In this document: positions 48,706-56,680 of the stretch, piece by piece
How the letters are laid out: each line of letters opens with the position of its first letter
How positions within the stretch are numbered: position 1 is the first letter of the stretch
Assembly: GCA_027081115.1 (NCBI GenBank)
Contig: JALWLD010000054.1
Coordinates: 61,375-125,374, forward strand
DNA length: 64,000 bases
Direction: 5' to 3'
Source: Sulfurovum sp.
Lineage (GTDB): Bacteria > Campylobacterota > Campylobacteria > Campylobacterales > Sulfurovaceae
Notes under the pieces: model-generated
Databases searched by the model: none
What the model was told of the DNA's origin: nothing
The model's input: the letters and a program-made list of their open reading frames with translations, nothing else
Program-made: the position numbers and the translations under genes

Positions 48706-48794
48706 CTTTGACTCACTTCAATTAAATTGAATAGATTATATCATTATTAGCATAACTTTGTTAAAATGATTTCAATAATATTTGAGGATACACA

Positions 48795-50027
48795 ATGGAA
48801 GCATTTTTACAAGAAGCCAAAGCGTCTAGCAGGATACTCTCTACACTGAGTGGTACAGAGAAAAATAGCATACTCAAAGCTATGGCACAAGGATTGAGAG
48901 ACAATATGGCAACAATACTTGAAGCCAATGCTGTAGATATGATGGATGCTCAGAAAAATAATTTGACAGCGGCATTGAAAGACAGACTACTTTTGGATGA
49001 AGGTCGTGTGGAAGGTATGGCTGTTGCCATAGAAGAGATTGCCGCACTCAAAGAGCCTGTGGGTCGTGTGCTTGATGGTTGGTATGCAGATGCTGGGTTT
49101 AAGATAGAAAAAGTGTCTGTGCCAATTGGTGTGATCGGAGTTATTTATGAGTCTCGTCCGAATGTTACAGCTGATGTAGGTGCACTCTGTTTTAAATCTG
49201 GAAATGTAGCTATTCTAAAAGGTGGAAAAGAGGCAGAAAATTCTAACAGAGCCATCGCGTCTGTACTACAAGGTGTGCTTAAAGCACATGATCTACCTCA
49301 AGGTATCATCGCACTTCTTCCTGATTCTTCACGTGAAGGTGTAGCAAAGCTCATTAAACAAGATACCTATGTTGATCTTATTGTTCCTCGTGGAGGAGAA
49401 GCCCTTATAAAGTATGTCTCTGCCAATGCGACAGTCCCTGTGGTCAAACATGATAAGGGACTTTGTCATACTTATGTGGATGAAGATGCTGACTTTGAAA
49501 AAGCATTGGCTGTGATGATCAATGCAAAGTGTAGACGTACAGGTATTTGTGGTGCGTTAGAGACCCTGCTTATAGATAAAACTATTGCAGAAGTGATACT
49601 TCCTCGTATTAAAGAGGCTTATGCTGTACAGGGTACGGAGATAAGAGGCTGTGAAAAGACAAGAGAGACTATAGAGGTCAAGGAAGCAACTGTAGAGGAT
49701 TATGCAACAGAGTATTTGGATAATATCTTAACCATTAGAGTGGTCGAAGGTGTAGATGGAGCTATTGCACATATTGAAGAGTATGGTTCACAGCACTCTG
49801 AAGCGATCATTACTGAAAATTACACCACAGCAGAGAAGTTTCTCAATGCTGTAGATGCAGCCTGTGTTTATCTTAATGCTTCAACACAGTTTACCGATGG
49901 TGGAGAGTTTGGTTTTGGTGCGGAAGTGGGTATAAGCACTAACAAACTGCATGCCAGAGGACCAATGGGGGTTTCTGAATTGACTACTTATAAATATAAG
50001 ATATATGGAAATGGTCAGACTAGATAA
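48795..50027 (+). CDS. proA: Glutamate-5-semialdehyde dehydrogenase
   Basis: Second step of proline synthesis. 410 residues. PIGVIGVIYESRPNVTADVG, catalytic cysteine in KCRRTGICGALETLL, DGGEFGFGAEVGISTNKLHA. Shares a promoter gap with proC; proB is 17 kb upstream. Confidence 0.97.
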   Translation: MEAFLQEAKASSRILSTLSGTEKNSILKAMAQGLRDNMATILEANAVDMMDAQKNNLTAALKDRLLLDEGRVEGMAVAIEEIAALKEPVGRVLDGWYADAGFKIEKVSVPIGVIGVIYESRPNVTADVGALCFKSGNVAILKGGKEAENSNRAIASVLQGVLKAHDLPQGIIALLPDSSREGVAKLIKQDTYVDLIVPRGGEALIKYVSANATVPVVKHDKGLCHTYVDEDADFEKALAVMINAKCRRTGICGALETLLIDKTIAEVILPRIKEAYAVQGTEIRGCEKTRETIEVKEATVEDYATEYLDNILTIRVVEGVDGAIAHIEEYGSQHSEAIITENYTTAEKFLNAVDAACVYLNASTQFTDGGEFGFGAEVGISTNKLHARGPMGVSELTTYKYKIYGNGQTR

Positions 50028-50050
50028 GCACCACTAAAGTTTGATTTGAT

Positions 50051-50056
50051 AAAATA
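50051..50056 (+). promoter_or_regulatory. -10 element for slyD
   Basis: TAAAAT followed by AGCGAAAATTT, 26 nt before the start. Confidence 0.5.
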
Positions 50057-50082
50057 GCGAAAATTTAATCTTAGGAATAGAC

Positions 50083-50589
50083 ATGACAATTACAAATGAC
50101 AATTGTGTCGTAGGCATTGAGTACGAAGTAAAAGAAGCAGGAACAACAGAAGTTGTAGATAGTAACAAAGGTGGTCAGCCACTAGAGTTTATCATTGGGA
50201 AAGGTCAGATTATTCCTGGTCTTGAAAAAGCACTTGTTGGAATGAACGAGGGTGAAAGCGGTGACATTATGGTACCTGCAGCTGAGGCATATGGTGAAGT
50301 AAACCCAGAAGCACAGCAAACATTGCCAAAAGAGCAGTTTGAAGGTGTTGACCTTAAAGAAGGTATGACACTTTACGGACAAGGTGAAGATGGACAGACT
50401 GTTCAGGTAACAGTAACTTCTTTTGATGACAATGAAGTAAAAGTAGACTTTAACCACCCATTGGCTGGTAAAGATTTGATGTTCTCTGTTAAAGTACTAA
50501 GTGCTAGAGAAGCTACAGAAGAAGAGCAGGCAACTGGTCAAGTTGGCGGTGGTCACTGTGACGACGGTTCTTGTGGATGTGGAAGCTAA
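50083..50589 (+). CDS. slyD: FKBP-type peptidyl-prolyl isomerase, SlyD-like
   Basis: 168 residues. FKBP part split by an insert-in-flap chaperone domain: VGIEYEVKEAGTTEVVDSNK, GKGQIIPGLEKALVGMNEGE, then PKEQFEGVDLKEGMTLY. The C-terminal tail GGGHCDDGSCGCGS holds His and three Cys and probably binds nickel, as in SlyD, though shorter than in E. coli. Possible link to hydrogenase or urease maturation. Confidence 0.94.
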   Translation: MTITNDNCVVGIEYEVKEAGTTEVVDSNKGGQPLEFIIGKGQIIPGLEKALVGMNEGESGDIMVPAAEAYGEVNPEAQQTLPKEQFEGVDLKEGMTLYGQGEDGQTVQVTVTSFDDNEVKVDFNHPLAGKDLMFSVKVLSAREATEEEQATGQVGGGHCDDGSCGCGS

Positions 50590-50603
50590 TTTAGTTCTGT
50601 TTG

Positions 50604-50638
50604 ACGTCATCTTTGTCCAAAAAGATGGCGTTTTATTT
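50604..50638 (+). terminator. Rho-independent terminator after slyD
   Basis: Eleven-bp stem (50604-50614 with 50621-50631, one G-U pair), 6-nt loop, followed by TTTATTT. A second hairpin CATACTT/AAGTATG lies at 50644-50660. Beyond it, 50661-50768 is an AT-rich promoter region with ATGAC/GTCAT arms near 50716-50730. Confidence 0.85.
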
Positions 50639-50757
50639 AGTCACATACTTTAGAAGTATGCTTCTTTATTACTCACAAACTAGAATAAAATAATGGTTAT
50701 TTTAATTTAAAAATATGACAATTCGTCATTTTTCTCTCTATTTTTTACAATTCACTC

Positions 50758-50763
50758 TATAAT
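50758..50763 (+). promoter_or_regulatory. -10 element only 5 nt before the Mrr-like start
   Basis: TATAAT ends five bases before the ATG at 50769; no Shine-Dalgarno is present. If used, the mRNA would begin at or beside the start codon (leaderless). Confidence 0.45.
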
Positions 50764-50768
50764 ACACT

Positions 50769-51263
50769 ATGTCTAACTATTCAACACTTGAAATACAATC
50801 TATTGCTATTTTAATCATACTCTTCTGTTATTTTATTTTTCAGATAAGGGCTTTTGTAAAGAGTCTAAGTACCAAGAGTCTTTTGCAAAGAAATAGAAGC
50901 ATTAAAAAACTCAAAAAACTCTCCTGGAGTGATTTTGAACTGTTATGTATGGAGTTGTTTGAGAAAGAGGGCTGGAAAGTACTCGGTAATGAAAAGAAAG
51001 GTGCAGACGGTGGTGTAGATATCTGGATGCAAAAAAGTTCTTTTAGACAAAAGAGATCAGCCATTGTGCAGTGTAAACGCTACGATGATGCCTTAGTAAC
51101 TATAAAAGTGATTCGGGAAATGTATGGTTTGATGTATGAATATGATGTCAATGAAGCCTATGTTGTAACCTCTAACCGTTTTACCAAAGAGTGTTATAAG
51201 TTTGTTGAAGACAAAGCTATGATACTCATAGATGGAGAGGCACTGCTGAAGAAGATCTCTTAA
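50769..51263 (+). CDS. Membrane-anchored Mrr-type restriction endonuclease-like protein
   Basis: 164 residues. One membrane helix (about 9-27), a basic segment (36-50), then a Mrr_cat PD-(D/E)xK nuclease fold: E57 ([18 protein letters not shown]), D84 in [10 protein letters not shown]101-x-K103 (VQCKRYD), followed by [13 protein letters not shown]. Active-site residues look intact. Similar anchored proteins occur in many bacteria; targets could be modified or foreign DNA. No methylase is nearby. Converges with rubredoxin, overlapping it by 4 nt. Confidence 0.82.
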   Translation: MSNYSTLEIQSIAILIILFCYFIFQIRAFVKSLSTKSLLQRNRSIKKLKKLSWSDFELLCMELFEKEGWKVLGNEKKGADGGVDIWMQKSSFRQKRSAIVQCKRYDDALVTIKVIREMYGLMYEYDVNEAYVVTSNRFTKECYKFVEDKAMILIDGEALLKKIS

Positions 51264-51430
51264 TCTTCTTCATAAAGTTCAAAGTCATCTTTACTCACAC
51301 CACAATCTGGGCACTCCCAGTCCTCAGGTATATCTTCAAAAGCAGTACCTGGTGCAATACCAGAATCCGGATCTCCCACTTTGGGATCATAAATGTAGTC
51401 ACATACTGTACAGATATATTTTTTACTCAT
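51260..51430 (-). CDS. Rubredoxin
   Basis: 56 residues, a one-electron iron carrier. CTVC (C7, C10) and CPDC (C40, C43) hold the iron; [38 protein letters not shown] are classic. AAAGGAAC precedes the ATG at 51430. Likely partners are superoxide reductase, oxygen or peroxide reductases, none of which is adjacent. Confidence 0.96.
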   Translation of the reverse strand: MSKKYICTVCDYIYDPKVGDPDSGIAPGTAFEDIPEDWECPDCGVSKDDFELYEED

Positions 51431-51521
51431 GTTCAGTTCCTTTGTATGTTATATCTCATTGTATGATTAGTGTGTGTAATATATGTAGAATTATAATTAT
51501 CTATAAAAATTATTGTACAAT

Positions 51522-51546
51522 ACTATTAATTAAAATAATTAATAGT
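51522..51546. promoter_or_regulatory. Perfect AT-rich palindrome upstream of a degenerate signalling gene
   Basis: Arms ACTATTAATTA (51522-51532) and TAATTAATAGT (51536-51546) with spacer AAA, flanked by GTAC on both outer sides. A TACAAT -10 ends at 51521, so the palindrome covers the expected transcription start of the gene at 51588. Operator or leader hairpin. Confidence 0.55.
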
Positions 51547-51587
51547 GTACCGTAATGTAATGGATAGTTATACAAGGGAGTGAGTCA

Positions 51588-52418
51588 ATGAGGGAAGAAG
51601 AGAGTAAGTTTTTTAATATCAATACAATGTTGAAAAATGTATTTGAATCATTAGATAGAGAGTGTAAGGATCGTAAAGTAGATCTTGTTTTTATTTTTGG
51701 AAAAAATGTACCTTGTCAAATGAAAGGGGATGTTACTACACTCTACATTGTTTTGGTAAAAATATTGTGTAGGGTACTTGCAAACTACAATAATGATGAG
51801 CTTCTTTTAAGTGTGGATGCTCCAGAAGATTTTTTACATAGAGAAGCAGTGACATTTAAGATCAGTAATCTTGCCTTGAGTAAAGAGGATCTGTTGTTAC
51901 AACTACAAGGGATGTTGTCAGATAATCTTGAAAAGCTTGATGCACAACTTGCATACAGTGAGGAGAATGGGGGTAGTCTTCTTTTGACACTCCTGCTTAC
52001 TAATGCAGAGTTAGGTTGTCGCAGACACTATAGAATGCCATTAAAAACTATGCTAAATAAAGATATATTATTAATTATTGAGAGTAATAATCTTGCGTTG
52101 AGCTTAACAAAGATGTTCAAATATTTCCCTATGAATATTGATCTTTGTCTTAAAAAATGTAAAAAAGACAGGTATGATTTTGCACAATATGACCTGGTAT
52201 TGATGGAAGATAAATTGTTTGATTACCTATTTTATGAATTACTTCAAGAAGCACAAGAGAAAAGCGAGATGAAATTTGTACTTTTAGGCGATAGAGATAT
52301 CTACAGAGAAGACGATGAATCTAAACTGCATACTTTTTTTCTTAAAAAACCGGTAACACAAGAGAGTGTTTATAATTTACTGGTTTCTATATTTGAAGAT
52401 TTGCCAACCCTAGCATAA
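51588..52418 (+). CDS. Degenerate histidine-kinase ATPase plus receiver-like protein
   Basis: 276 residues, soluble, not a named family. Residues about 10-140 resemble an HATPase domain (LDRECKDRKVDLVFIFGKNV, VPCQMKGDVTTLYIVLVKIL) but the N-box Asn is missing and no DHp histidine precedes it. Residues 158-270 resemble a receiver: KDILLIIESNNLALSL, then YDLVLMEDKLF with E207 in place of the phospho-acceptor Asp, and the conserved lysine K254 in FLKKPV. GGGAGTGAG lies upstream. Monocistronic; probably a phosphorylation-independent scaffold or regulator. Confidence 0.6.
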   Translation: MREEESKFFNINTMLKNVFESLDRECKDRKVDLVFIFGKNVPCQMKGDVTTLYIVLVKILCRVLANYNNDELLLSVDAPEDFLHREAVTFKISNLALSKEDLLLQLQGMLSDNLEKLDAQLAYSEENGGSLLLTLLLTNAELGCRRHYRMPLKTMLNKDILLIIESNNLALSLTKMFKYFPMNIDLCLKKCKKDRYDFAQYDLVLMEDKLFDYLFYELLQEAQEKSEMKFVLLGDRDIYREDDESKLHTFFLKKPVTQESVYNLLVSIFEDLPTLA

Positions 52419-52429
52419 TTTAAACATGG

Positions 52430-52435
52430 TAAAAT
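52430..52435 (+). promoter_or_regulatory. -10 element for fabD-mtnN-ttcA
   Basis: TAAAAT followed by ACGTAAATTTA, 25 nt before the fabD ATG. Confidence 0.5.
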
Positions 52436-52460
52436 ACGTAAATTTATTTAAGGATTACGT

Positions 52461-53402
52461 ATGTCAGTAAAATGTGCATTTTTATTCCCTGGACAGGGAT
52501 CTCAAGCTCTAGGTATGGGAGAAGATTTTTTTAACAATTCAGATGTTGCCAAGCAGATGATCACAGATGCGTCAAAAAGAACAGGTATTGATTTTGAAAC
52601 ACTTCTTTTTACTGAAAATGATGATCTCGAAAAAACTGAGTTTACACAACCGGCTATTTTACTTGTTTCGGCAATTGCCCATAAGTTGTTTGAAGATGAA
52701 ATGCCGATTAAACCGGTCTATGCTTTAGGTCACTCTTTGGGTGAATTCTCTGCATTGGTCTCTGTGGATGCTATTGATGCTATTGATGCGGTAGAGCTGG
52801 TCAACTTGCGTGGTAAACTTATGGCTGAAGCATGTGCAGGTCAAGATGTAGGAATGATGGTTTCTTTGGGACTGGATGATGAAGTTGTTGAAGAGATCTG
52901 CAATAAGCAAAGAGAAGCGGGGCTGAAAGTATGGCCTGTGAATTATAATGCAGCAGGGCAGATCGTTATCGCAGGAATCAAACCTGACCTTGAAGTTCTG
53001 GCCCCTATACTCAAAGAGGCAAAAGCAAAAAGAGCGATGTTGCTAAATATGTCTGTGGCATCACACTGTCCACTGCTTGAATCTGCAACAAAGCCATTGG
53101 CTGAGAAATTAATAGAGATGCTTAAAGATGAATTTATTGCACCTGTAGTTTCTAATGTTACTGCAAAAACGTATAATACAAAAGAAGAAGCTTTAGATCT
53201 TTTACCTAAGCAGTTGGTCTCTCCCGTACTTTATAAGCAATCCATTGCAGACTTTGATGATACTGTGGACTGTTATATTGAATTTGGACATGGTGGCGTA
53301 CTTAAGGGCTTAAACAGAAGAGCAACAAAAAAACCTCATTTTGTTGTCTCCGATATGGCTTCTTTGGCAACGGCCATTGAAGAGATAGAAAAGTTAGGTT
53401 AA
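52461..53402 (+). CDS. fabD: Malonyl-CoA:acyl carrier protein transacylase
   Basis: Loads malonyl groups on ACP for fatty-acid synthesis. 313 residues. FLFPGQGSQALGMG, nucleophile S92 in GHSLGE, SVASHCPLLE with catalytic His, and EFGHGGVLKGL. Complete. The next gene starts two bases after its stop. Confidence 0.97.
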   Translation: MSVKCAFLFPGQGSQALGMGEDFFNNSDVAKQMITDASKRTGIDFETLLFTENDDLEKTEFTQPAILLVSAIAHKLFEDEMPIKPVYALGHSLGEFSALVSVDAIDAIDAVELVNLRGKLMAEACAGQDVGMMVSLGLDDEVVEEICNKQREAGLKVWPVNYNAAGQIVIAGIKPDLEVLAPILKEAKAKRAMLLNMSVASHCPLLESATKPLAEKLIEMLKDEFIAPVVSNVTAKTYNTKEEALDLLPKQLVSPVLYKQSIADFDDTVDCYIEFGHGGVLKGLNRRATKKPHFVVSDMASLATAIEEIEKLG

Positions 53403-53403
53403 T

Positions 53404-54096
53404 ATGAATAAAATTGCCATTATGGGTGCTATGCCTGAAGAGATAGAACCGATCATCTCCAAGTTGGATAATTTAAAAGAGACCAAATATGCTGCCAATA
53501 CCTATTATGAAGGTAGTTATAAAGGTCAAAATGTTGTAGTTGCCTACTCAAAAATTGGAAAAGTGTTTGCTACACTGACTGCAACATCACTTTTGGAAAA
53601 ATTTGCTTGTGATATGTTGCTTTTCTCCGGTGTTGCAGGGGCAATTTCCCCAGATTTGAATATAGGCGATCTGATAATAGCAGATGGACTTTGTCAACAT
53701 GACCTGGATATTACGGCATTTGGACACCCTTACGGGTATGTACCAGAAGGGGAGGTCTGTATTCCTACTGATGTAAATTTACGTCATATAGCAAAAGAGG
53801 TTGCCAAGGACAAAGGGTTGAGCCTTGTTGAAGGTGTGATTGCCACAGGTGATCAGTTTGTAGCCAACCCGGAAAGAAAAGACTGGATAGGTGAAACCTT
53901 TAAAGCACATGCGTTGGAGATGGAAGGGGCTTCTGTAGCCGTAGTATGTTCTTCATTGGAAGTACCATTCTTTATTTTAAGAGCTATTTCTGATTCTGCA
54001 GATATGGATGCTTCTTTCAACTTTGATGAATTTTTGGAAAGTTCAGCAAAGATATCAGCAGACTTTATACTCTCTATGGTAGAGAAAATCAAATAG
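53404..54096 (+). CDS. mtnN: 5'-methylthioadenosine/S-adenosylhomocysteine nucleosidase
   Basis: 230 residues. IAIMGAMPEEIEPI, FSGVAGAISPDLNIGDLIIA, ATGDQFVANPE, LEMEGASVAVVC with the ribose-binding Glu and ISDSADMD with catalytic Asp. Recycles SAH/MTA; in Campylobacterota it may also act on 6-amino-6-deoxyfutalosine for menaquinone (family knowledge). Confidence 0.96.
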   Translation: MNKIAIMGAMPEEIEPIISKLDNLKETKYAANTYYEGSYKGQNVVVAYSKIGKVFATLTATSLLEKFACDMLLFSGVAGAISPDLNIGDLIIADGLCQHDLDITAFGHPYGYVPEGEVCIPTDVNLRHIAKEVAKDKGLSLVEGVIATGDQFVANPERKDWIGETFKAHALEMEGASVAVVCSSLEVPFFILRAISDSADMDASFNFDEFLESSAKISADFILSMVEKIK

Positions 54097-54099
54097 TTT

Positions 54100-54924
54100 A
54101 TGCCTGTAAATTCTGAAGAAATACCTAAAAAGAGAAGAGTCTTGCCTAAAACTATTCCCATGAGTAAAAAACTGCTTAGAATTATTGGTAAAACCAATGC
54201 AGAGTTTAAACTCATAGGAGAAGGCGATAAAGTACTCGTAGGACTTAGTGGTGGCAAAGACTCTTTAGCTTTGGTACATGCTTTAAAGCATGTACAGAGA
54301 CATGCGCCTTTTAATTTTGAGTTTGAAGCCTGTACTATCAAGTATGGTATGCCTGATGAACATTATGATTTTTTATCTAAACACTGTGAAGAGTATGAGA
54401 TCAAACATACTGTTTATGACACCAATATTTTTGAGATCTCTCACGATACTATTCGTGAGAACTCATCTTTTTGTTCTTATTTCTCTCGTATGAGAAGAGG
54501 GGCACTCTATACTTTTGCCGAGGAAGGTGGTTTTAATAAAGTGGCACTTGGGCACCACTTTGATGATACAGTAGAGAGTTTTTTTATGAATATGTTCTAT
54601 AATGGTACAATGAGAGCTTTGGCTCCCATTTATAAAACAGGCAGAGGTTTTCACCTTATTCGTCCACTCATTCAAGCAAGAGAGACTCAACTGCGTGCCT
54701 TTGCAGATGATAATAATTTACAAGTGATAGGTGATGAAGCCTGCCCGGCCATGCTTAAAGATGTTAAAATGCCACATGCAAGAGCTTCAACCAAAGCATG
54801 GCTGTCAGGACTTGAAAAAGAGAATAAAGATATATTCAAAATGTTCAAAGCCTCTTTTAAACACATTCATGATGATACATTTCTCGATCCGGAGCGTTGG
54901 GACAGGGATGATATAGAGATATGA
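54100..54924 (+). CDS. ttcA: TtcA-family tRNA 2-thiocytidine synthetase
   Basis: 274 residues. PP-loop SGGKDSLAL (50-58), LGHHFDDTVESFFMN. The usual Fe-S cysteines are CxxC before the RxRRG motif; here it reads C125-S-Y-F128-S-R-M-R-R-G, so the second cysteine is Phe. A later Cys in DEACPAM corresponds to the third ligand. It may hold a cluster differently or have changed activity. The N-terminal 20 residues are basic. Closely follows mtnN. Confidence 0.85.
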   Translation: MPVNSEEIPKKRRVLPKTIPMSKKLLRIIGKTNAEFKLIGEGDKVLVGLSGGKDSLALVHALKHVQRHAPFNFEFEACTIKYGMPDEHYDFLSKHCEEYEIKHTVYDTNIFEISHDTIRENSSFCSYFSRMRRGALYTFAEEGGFNKVALGHHFDDTVESFFMNMFYNGTMRALAPIYKTGRGFHLIRPLIQARETQLRAFADDNNLQVIGDEACPAMLKDVKMPHARASTKAWLSGLEKENKDIFKMFKASFKHIHDDTFLDPERWDRDDIEI

Positions 54925-54978
54925 AAAAGTATTTGGGAATGTTGAACATACACTAATTACGAAGATAGAAGTGTATGT

Positions 54979-54995
54979 GGCGGGGATTTCCCGCC
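54979..54995. terminator. GC-rich hairpin between convergent ttcA and hemerythrin genes
   Basis: GGCGGG/CCCGCC stem with loop GATTT, followed on the plus strand by CCAAAAA. No T-run; a possible bidirectional stop. Confidence 0.4.
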
Positions 54996-55010
54996 CCAAA
55001 AATGAAAGTG

Positions 55011-55466
55011 TTATTTTGTATAGAGAGGGTAAAGATTACTCTCTTCTGTTGCTATACGTGTACTGAGTGCTTCGACAATATCTGAGAACTCTTTTTTGAA
55101 CCCCTGATCAAGAGCGATCTCTCCTTGTGCATAGTGGTCAAGAAACTTGACAACATCTCTTTGTATAGTTTTGATGGATTCTTCGAACATTTTAATGGTT
55201 TCAATCGTATTGTCTGAATCGCGATAATGATCTTTTAGATACCAGTAGAGTTTGATGTCCTCTTCCATAAAGTGTCCTAGCAATTCCATTTTCAGCTTTT
55301 TGATACCCTGTTTTGCTTTGACAATCTCATTATTTTCAACAGCTTTATTGATATTGGTAATGTGTTTGACAAATTTTTCATGGTCTTTGTGAAATTTTTT
55401 AATTAATTTCCCGTCAAAATCCGGTACTGGACTCTTTTTTTTTTCTTTTTTAAAAAAACTGAACAT
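55011..55466 (-). CDS. Hemerythrin-like HHE domain protein
   Basis: 151 residues from the ATG at 55466, chosen because AAAGGAAG lies at the right distance; an upstream in-frame TTG would bury that site. Helical bundle with FHKDHEKFVKHI, LLGHFMEEDIKLYW, KFLDHYAQGE and ATEESNLYPLY, the pattern of di-iron hemerythrins that bind oxygen, NO or iron. One classic ligand appears replaced (ATEES instead of HxxEE), so the metal site is uncertain. A Fur-box-like site overlaps its -35. Confidence 0.82.
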   Translation of the reverse strand: MFSFFKKEKKKSPVPDFDGKLIKKFHKDHEKFVKHITNINKAVENNEIVKAKQGIKKLKMELLGHFMEEDIKLYWYLKDHYRDSDNTIETIKMFEESIKTIQRDVVKFLDHYAQGEIALDQGFKKEFSDIVEALSTRIATEESNLYPLYTK

Positions 55467-55498
55467 GATTATTCTTCCTTTAGAGTTATTTTTCAAAA

Positions 55499-55534
55499 AT
55501 TATATCATAATACATATTAATAATAATTATTATC
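55499..55534 (-). promoter_or_regulatory. Hemerythrin promoter with candidate Fur box
   Basis: On the minus strand TATAAT occupies 55499-55504. The 19-nt site at 55516-55534 matches the classic Fur consensus at 15 of 19 positions and includes a perfect 14-bp palindrome (55520-55533, ATAATAA/TTATTAT). It covers the -35 position, so iron-loaded Fur should repress. Confidence 0.6.
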
Positions 55535-55609
55535 TAAAGATATTTTATAGTAAAAAATAATAACTATTAAAACTTGTGACCTACTACATAGGAACATGAT
55601 TTAATACGC

Positions 55610-55615
55610 TATAAT
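55610..55615 (+). promoter_or_regulatory. -10 element for rluD
   Basis: TATAAT; transcription would begin near 55622, just before a strong hairpin. Confidence 0.55.
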
Positions 55616-55627
55616 CATATATCTGAA

Positions 55628-55656
55628 TCTCCCTCTTTTATCATAAAAGAGGGAGA
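55628..55656 (+). promoter_or_regulatory. 14-bp hairpin at the 5' end of the rluD leader
   Basis: TCTCCCTCTTTTAT (55628-55641) and ATAAAAGAGGGAGA (55643-55656), perfect arms around one base. It starts a few bases after the predicted +1 and leaves 27 nt to the ATG. No T-run follows. Possible RNA stabiliser, or protein/RNA-binding site. Confidence 0.65.
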
Positions 55657-55683
55657 ATCTAACTTGTAATTGAAGAGAGAGAT

Positions 55684-56631
55684 ATGGGAAAAATAACAGC
55701 ACCGGAGACAGACCGCATAGACAAGGTACTGGCAAAAGCACTTGATGTTAGCCGTAATCAGGTGGAGAGGTTGATCAAAGAAGGATTGGTAAGTATTGAT
55801 AATAAAAAAGTGACCAAACCCAGCTTTAAAGTGACAGAAGGTAATGAGATATTATATACTTTCAAGGAAGCGGAAAAACGAGCATCTGTTGAGGTAGATT
55901 TTGATGTGGAAGTGCTATATGAGGATGATTATCTGTTGGTGGTAAACAAACCAAGCGGTCTGGTAGTACATCCCGCACCTTCGGTCAAGGAGGCAACACT
56001 GGTGGATTGGCTGGTGCAAAAAGGTATTTCTCTTTCGACAATCTCCGGGGAGGAGCGTCACGGCATTGTACACCGTATTGACAAAGAGACCACCGGGGCA
56101 CTGGTGATAGCAAAAGACAACAAAACCCATGAGAAGCTCAGTGAACAGCTACAGGACAAGAGTATGGGCCGTTATTATCTTGCACTTATTGACCATCCGT
56201 TAAAAGAGGATGTGGTAGTAGATAAACCTATTGGTCGAAATCCTAATAACCGTTTAAAAATGGATGTGGTGCCACAGGGGAAAGAGGCGAAAACTGCCTT
56301 TAAAAAATTACTGACCTCTCCACATGATACGGAGCTGATCACAGCCAAACTCTATACTGGACGTACCCATCAGATACGGGTACATTTGAATACACTCGGC
56401 AGACATATTCTTGGAGATGATTTATATGGTTTTAAGAGCAAAAGAGATAAAATATCGCGTGTTAACCTGCATGCATATCTACTATATTTAGTCCACCCGA
56501 AAAGCGGTGAAAAAATGGAGTTTGTAGCCCCACTTTTTGACGATATGAAAGCCTATATATCAAAATATTTTAACCAAGAAGAGATCGATAGAAAGATAGA
56601 TCCTTTAATCCTTGGTAGGGGATTTTTGTAA
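55684..56631 (+). CDS. rluD: RluD-family 23S rRNA pseudouridine synthase
   Basis: 315 residues. S4 RNA-binding domain (about 10-70, RIDKVLAKALDVSRNQVERL), then catalytic domain with D133 in GIVHRIDKETTGALVIAKD, KLYTGRTHQIRVHL. Probable role is helix 69 modification; RluC-type is the alternative. GAGAGAG upstream. Confidence 0.93.
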   Translation: MGKITAPETDRIDKVLAKALDVSRNQVERLIKEGLVSIDNKKVTKPSFKVTEGNEILYTFKEAEKRASVEVDFDVEVLYEDDYLLVVNKPSGLVVHPAPSVKEATLVDWLVQKGISLSTISGEERHGIVHRIDKETTGALVIAKDNKTHEKLSEQLQDKSMGRYYLALIDHPLKEDVVVDKPIGRNPNNRLKMDVVPQGKEAKTAFKKLLTSPHDTELITAKLYTGRTHQIRVHLNTLGRHILGDDLYGFKSKRDKISRVNLHAYLLYLVHPKSGEKMEFVAPLFDDMKAYISKYFNQEEIDRKIDPLILGRGFL

Positions 56632-56680
56632 TAATATTTTGAGCAGGTTGATGATTGAAATCCATTAAAACAGGAATGTT

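Noticed and set aside
54979..54995. Third REP copy
   Set aside because: GC-rich stem, but no GTAG foot and no similarity in stem or loop to the two REP-like copies.
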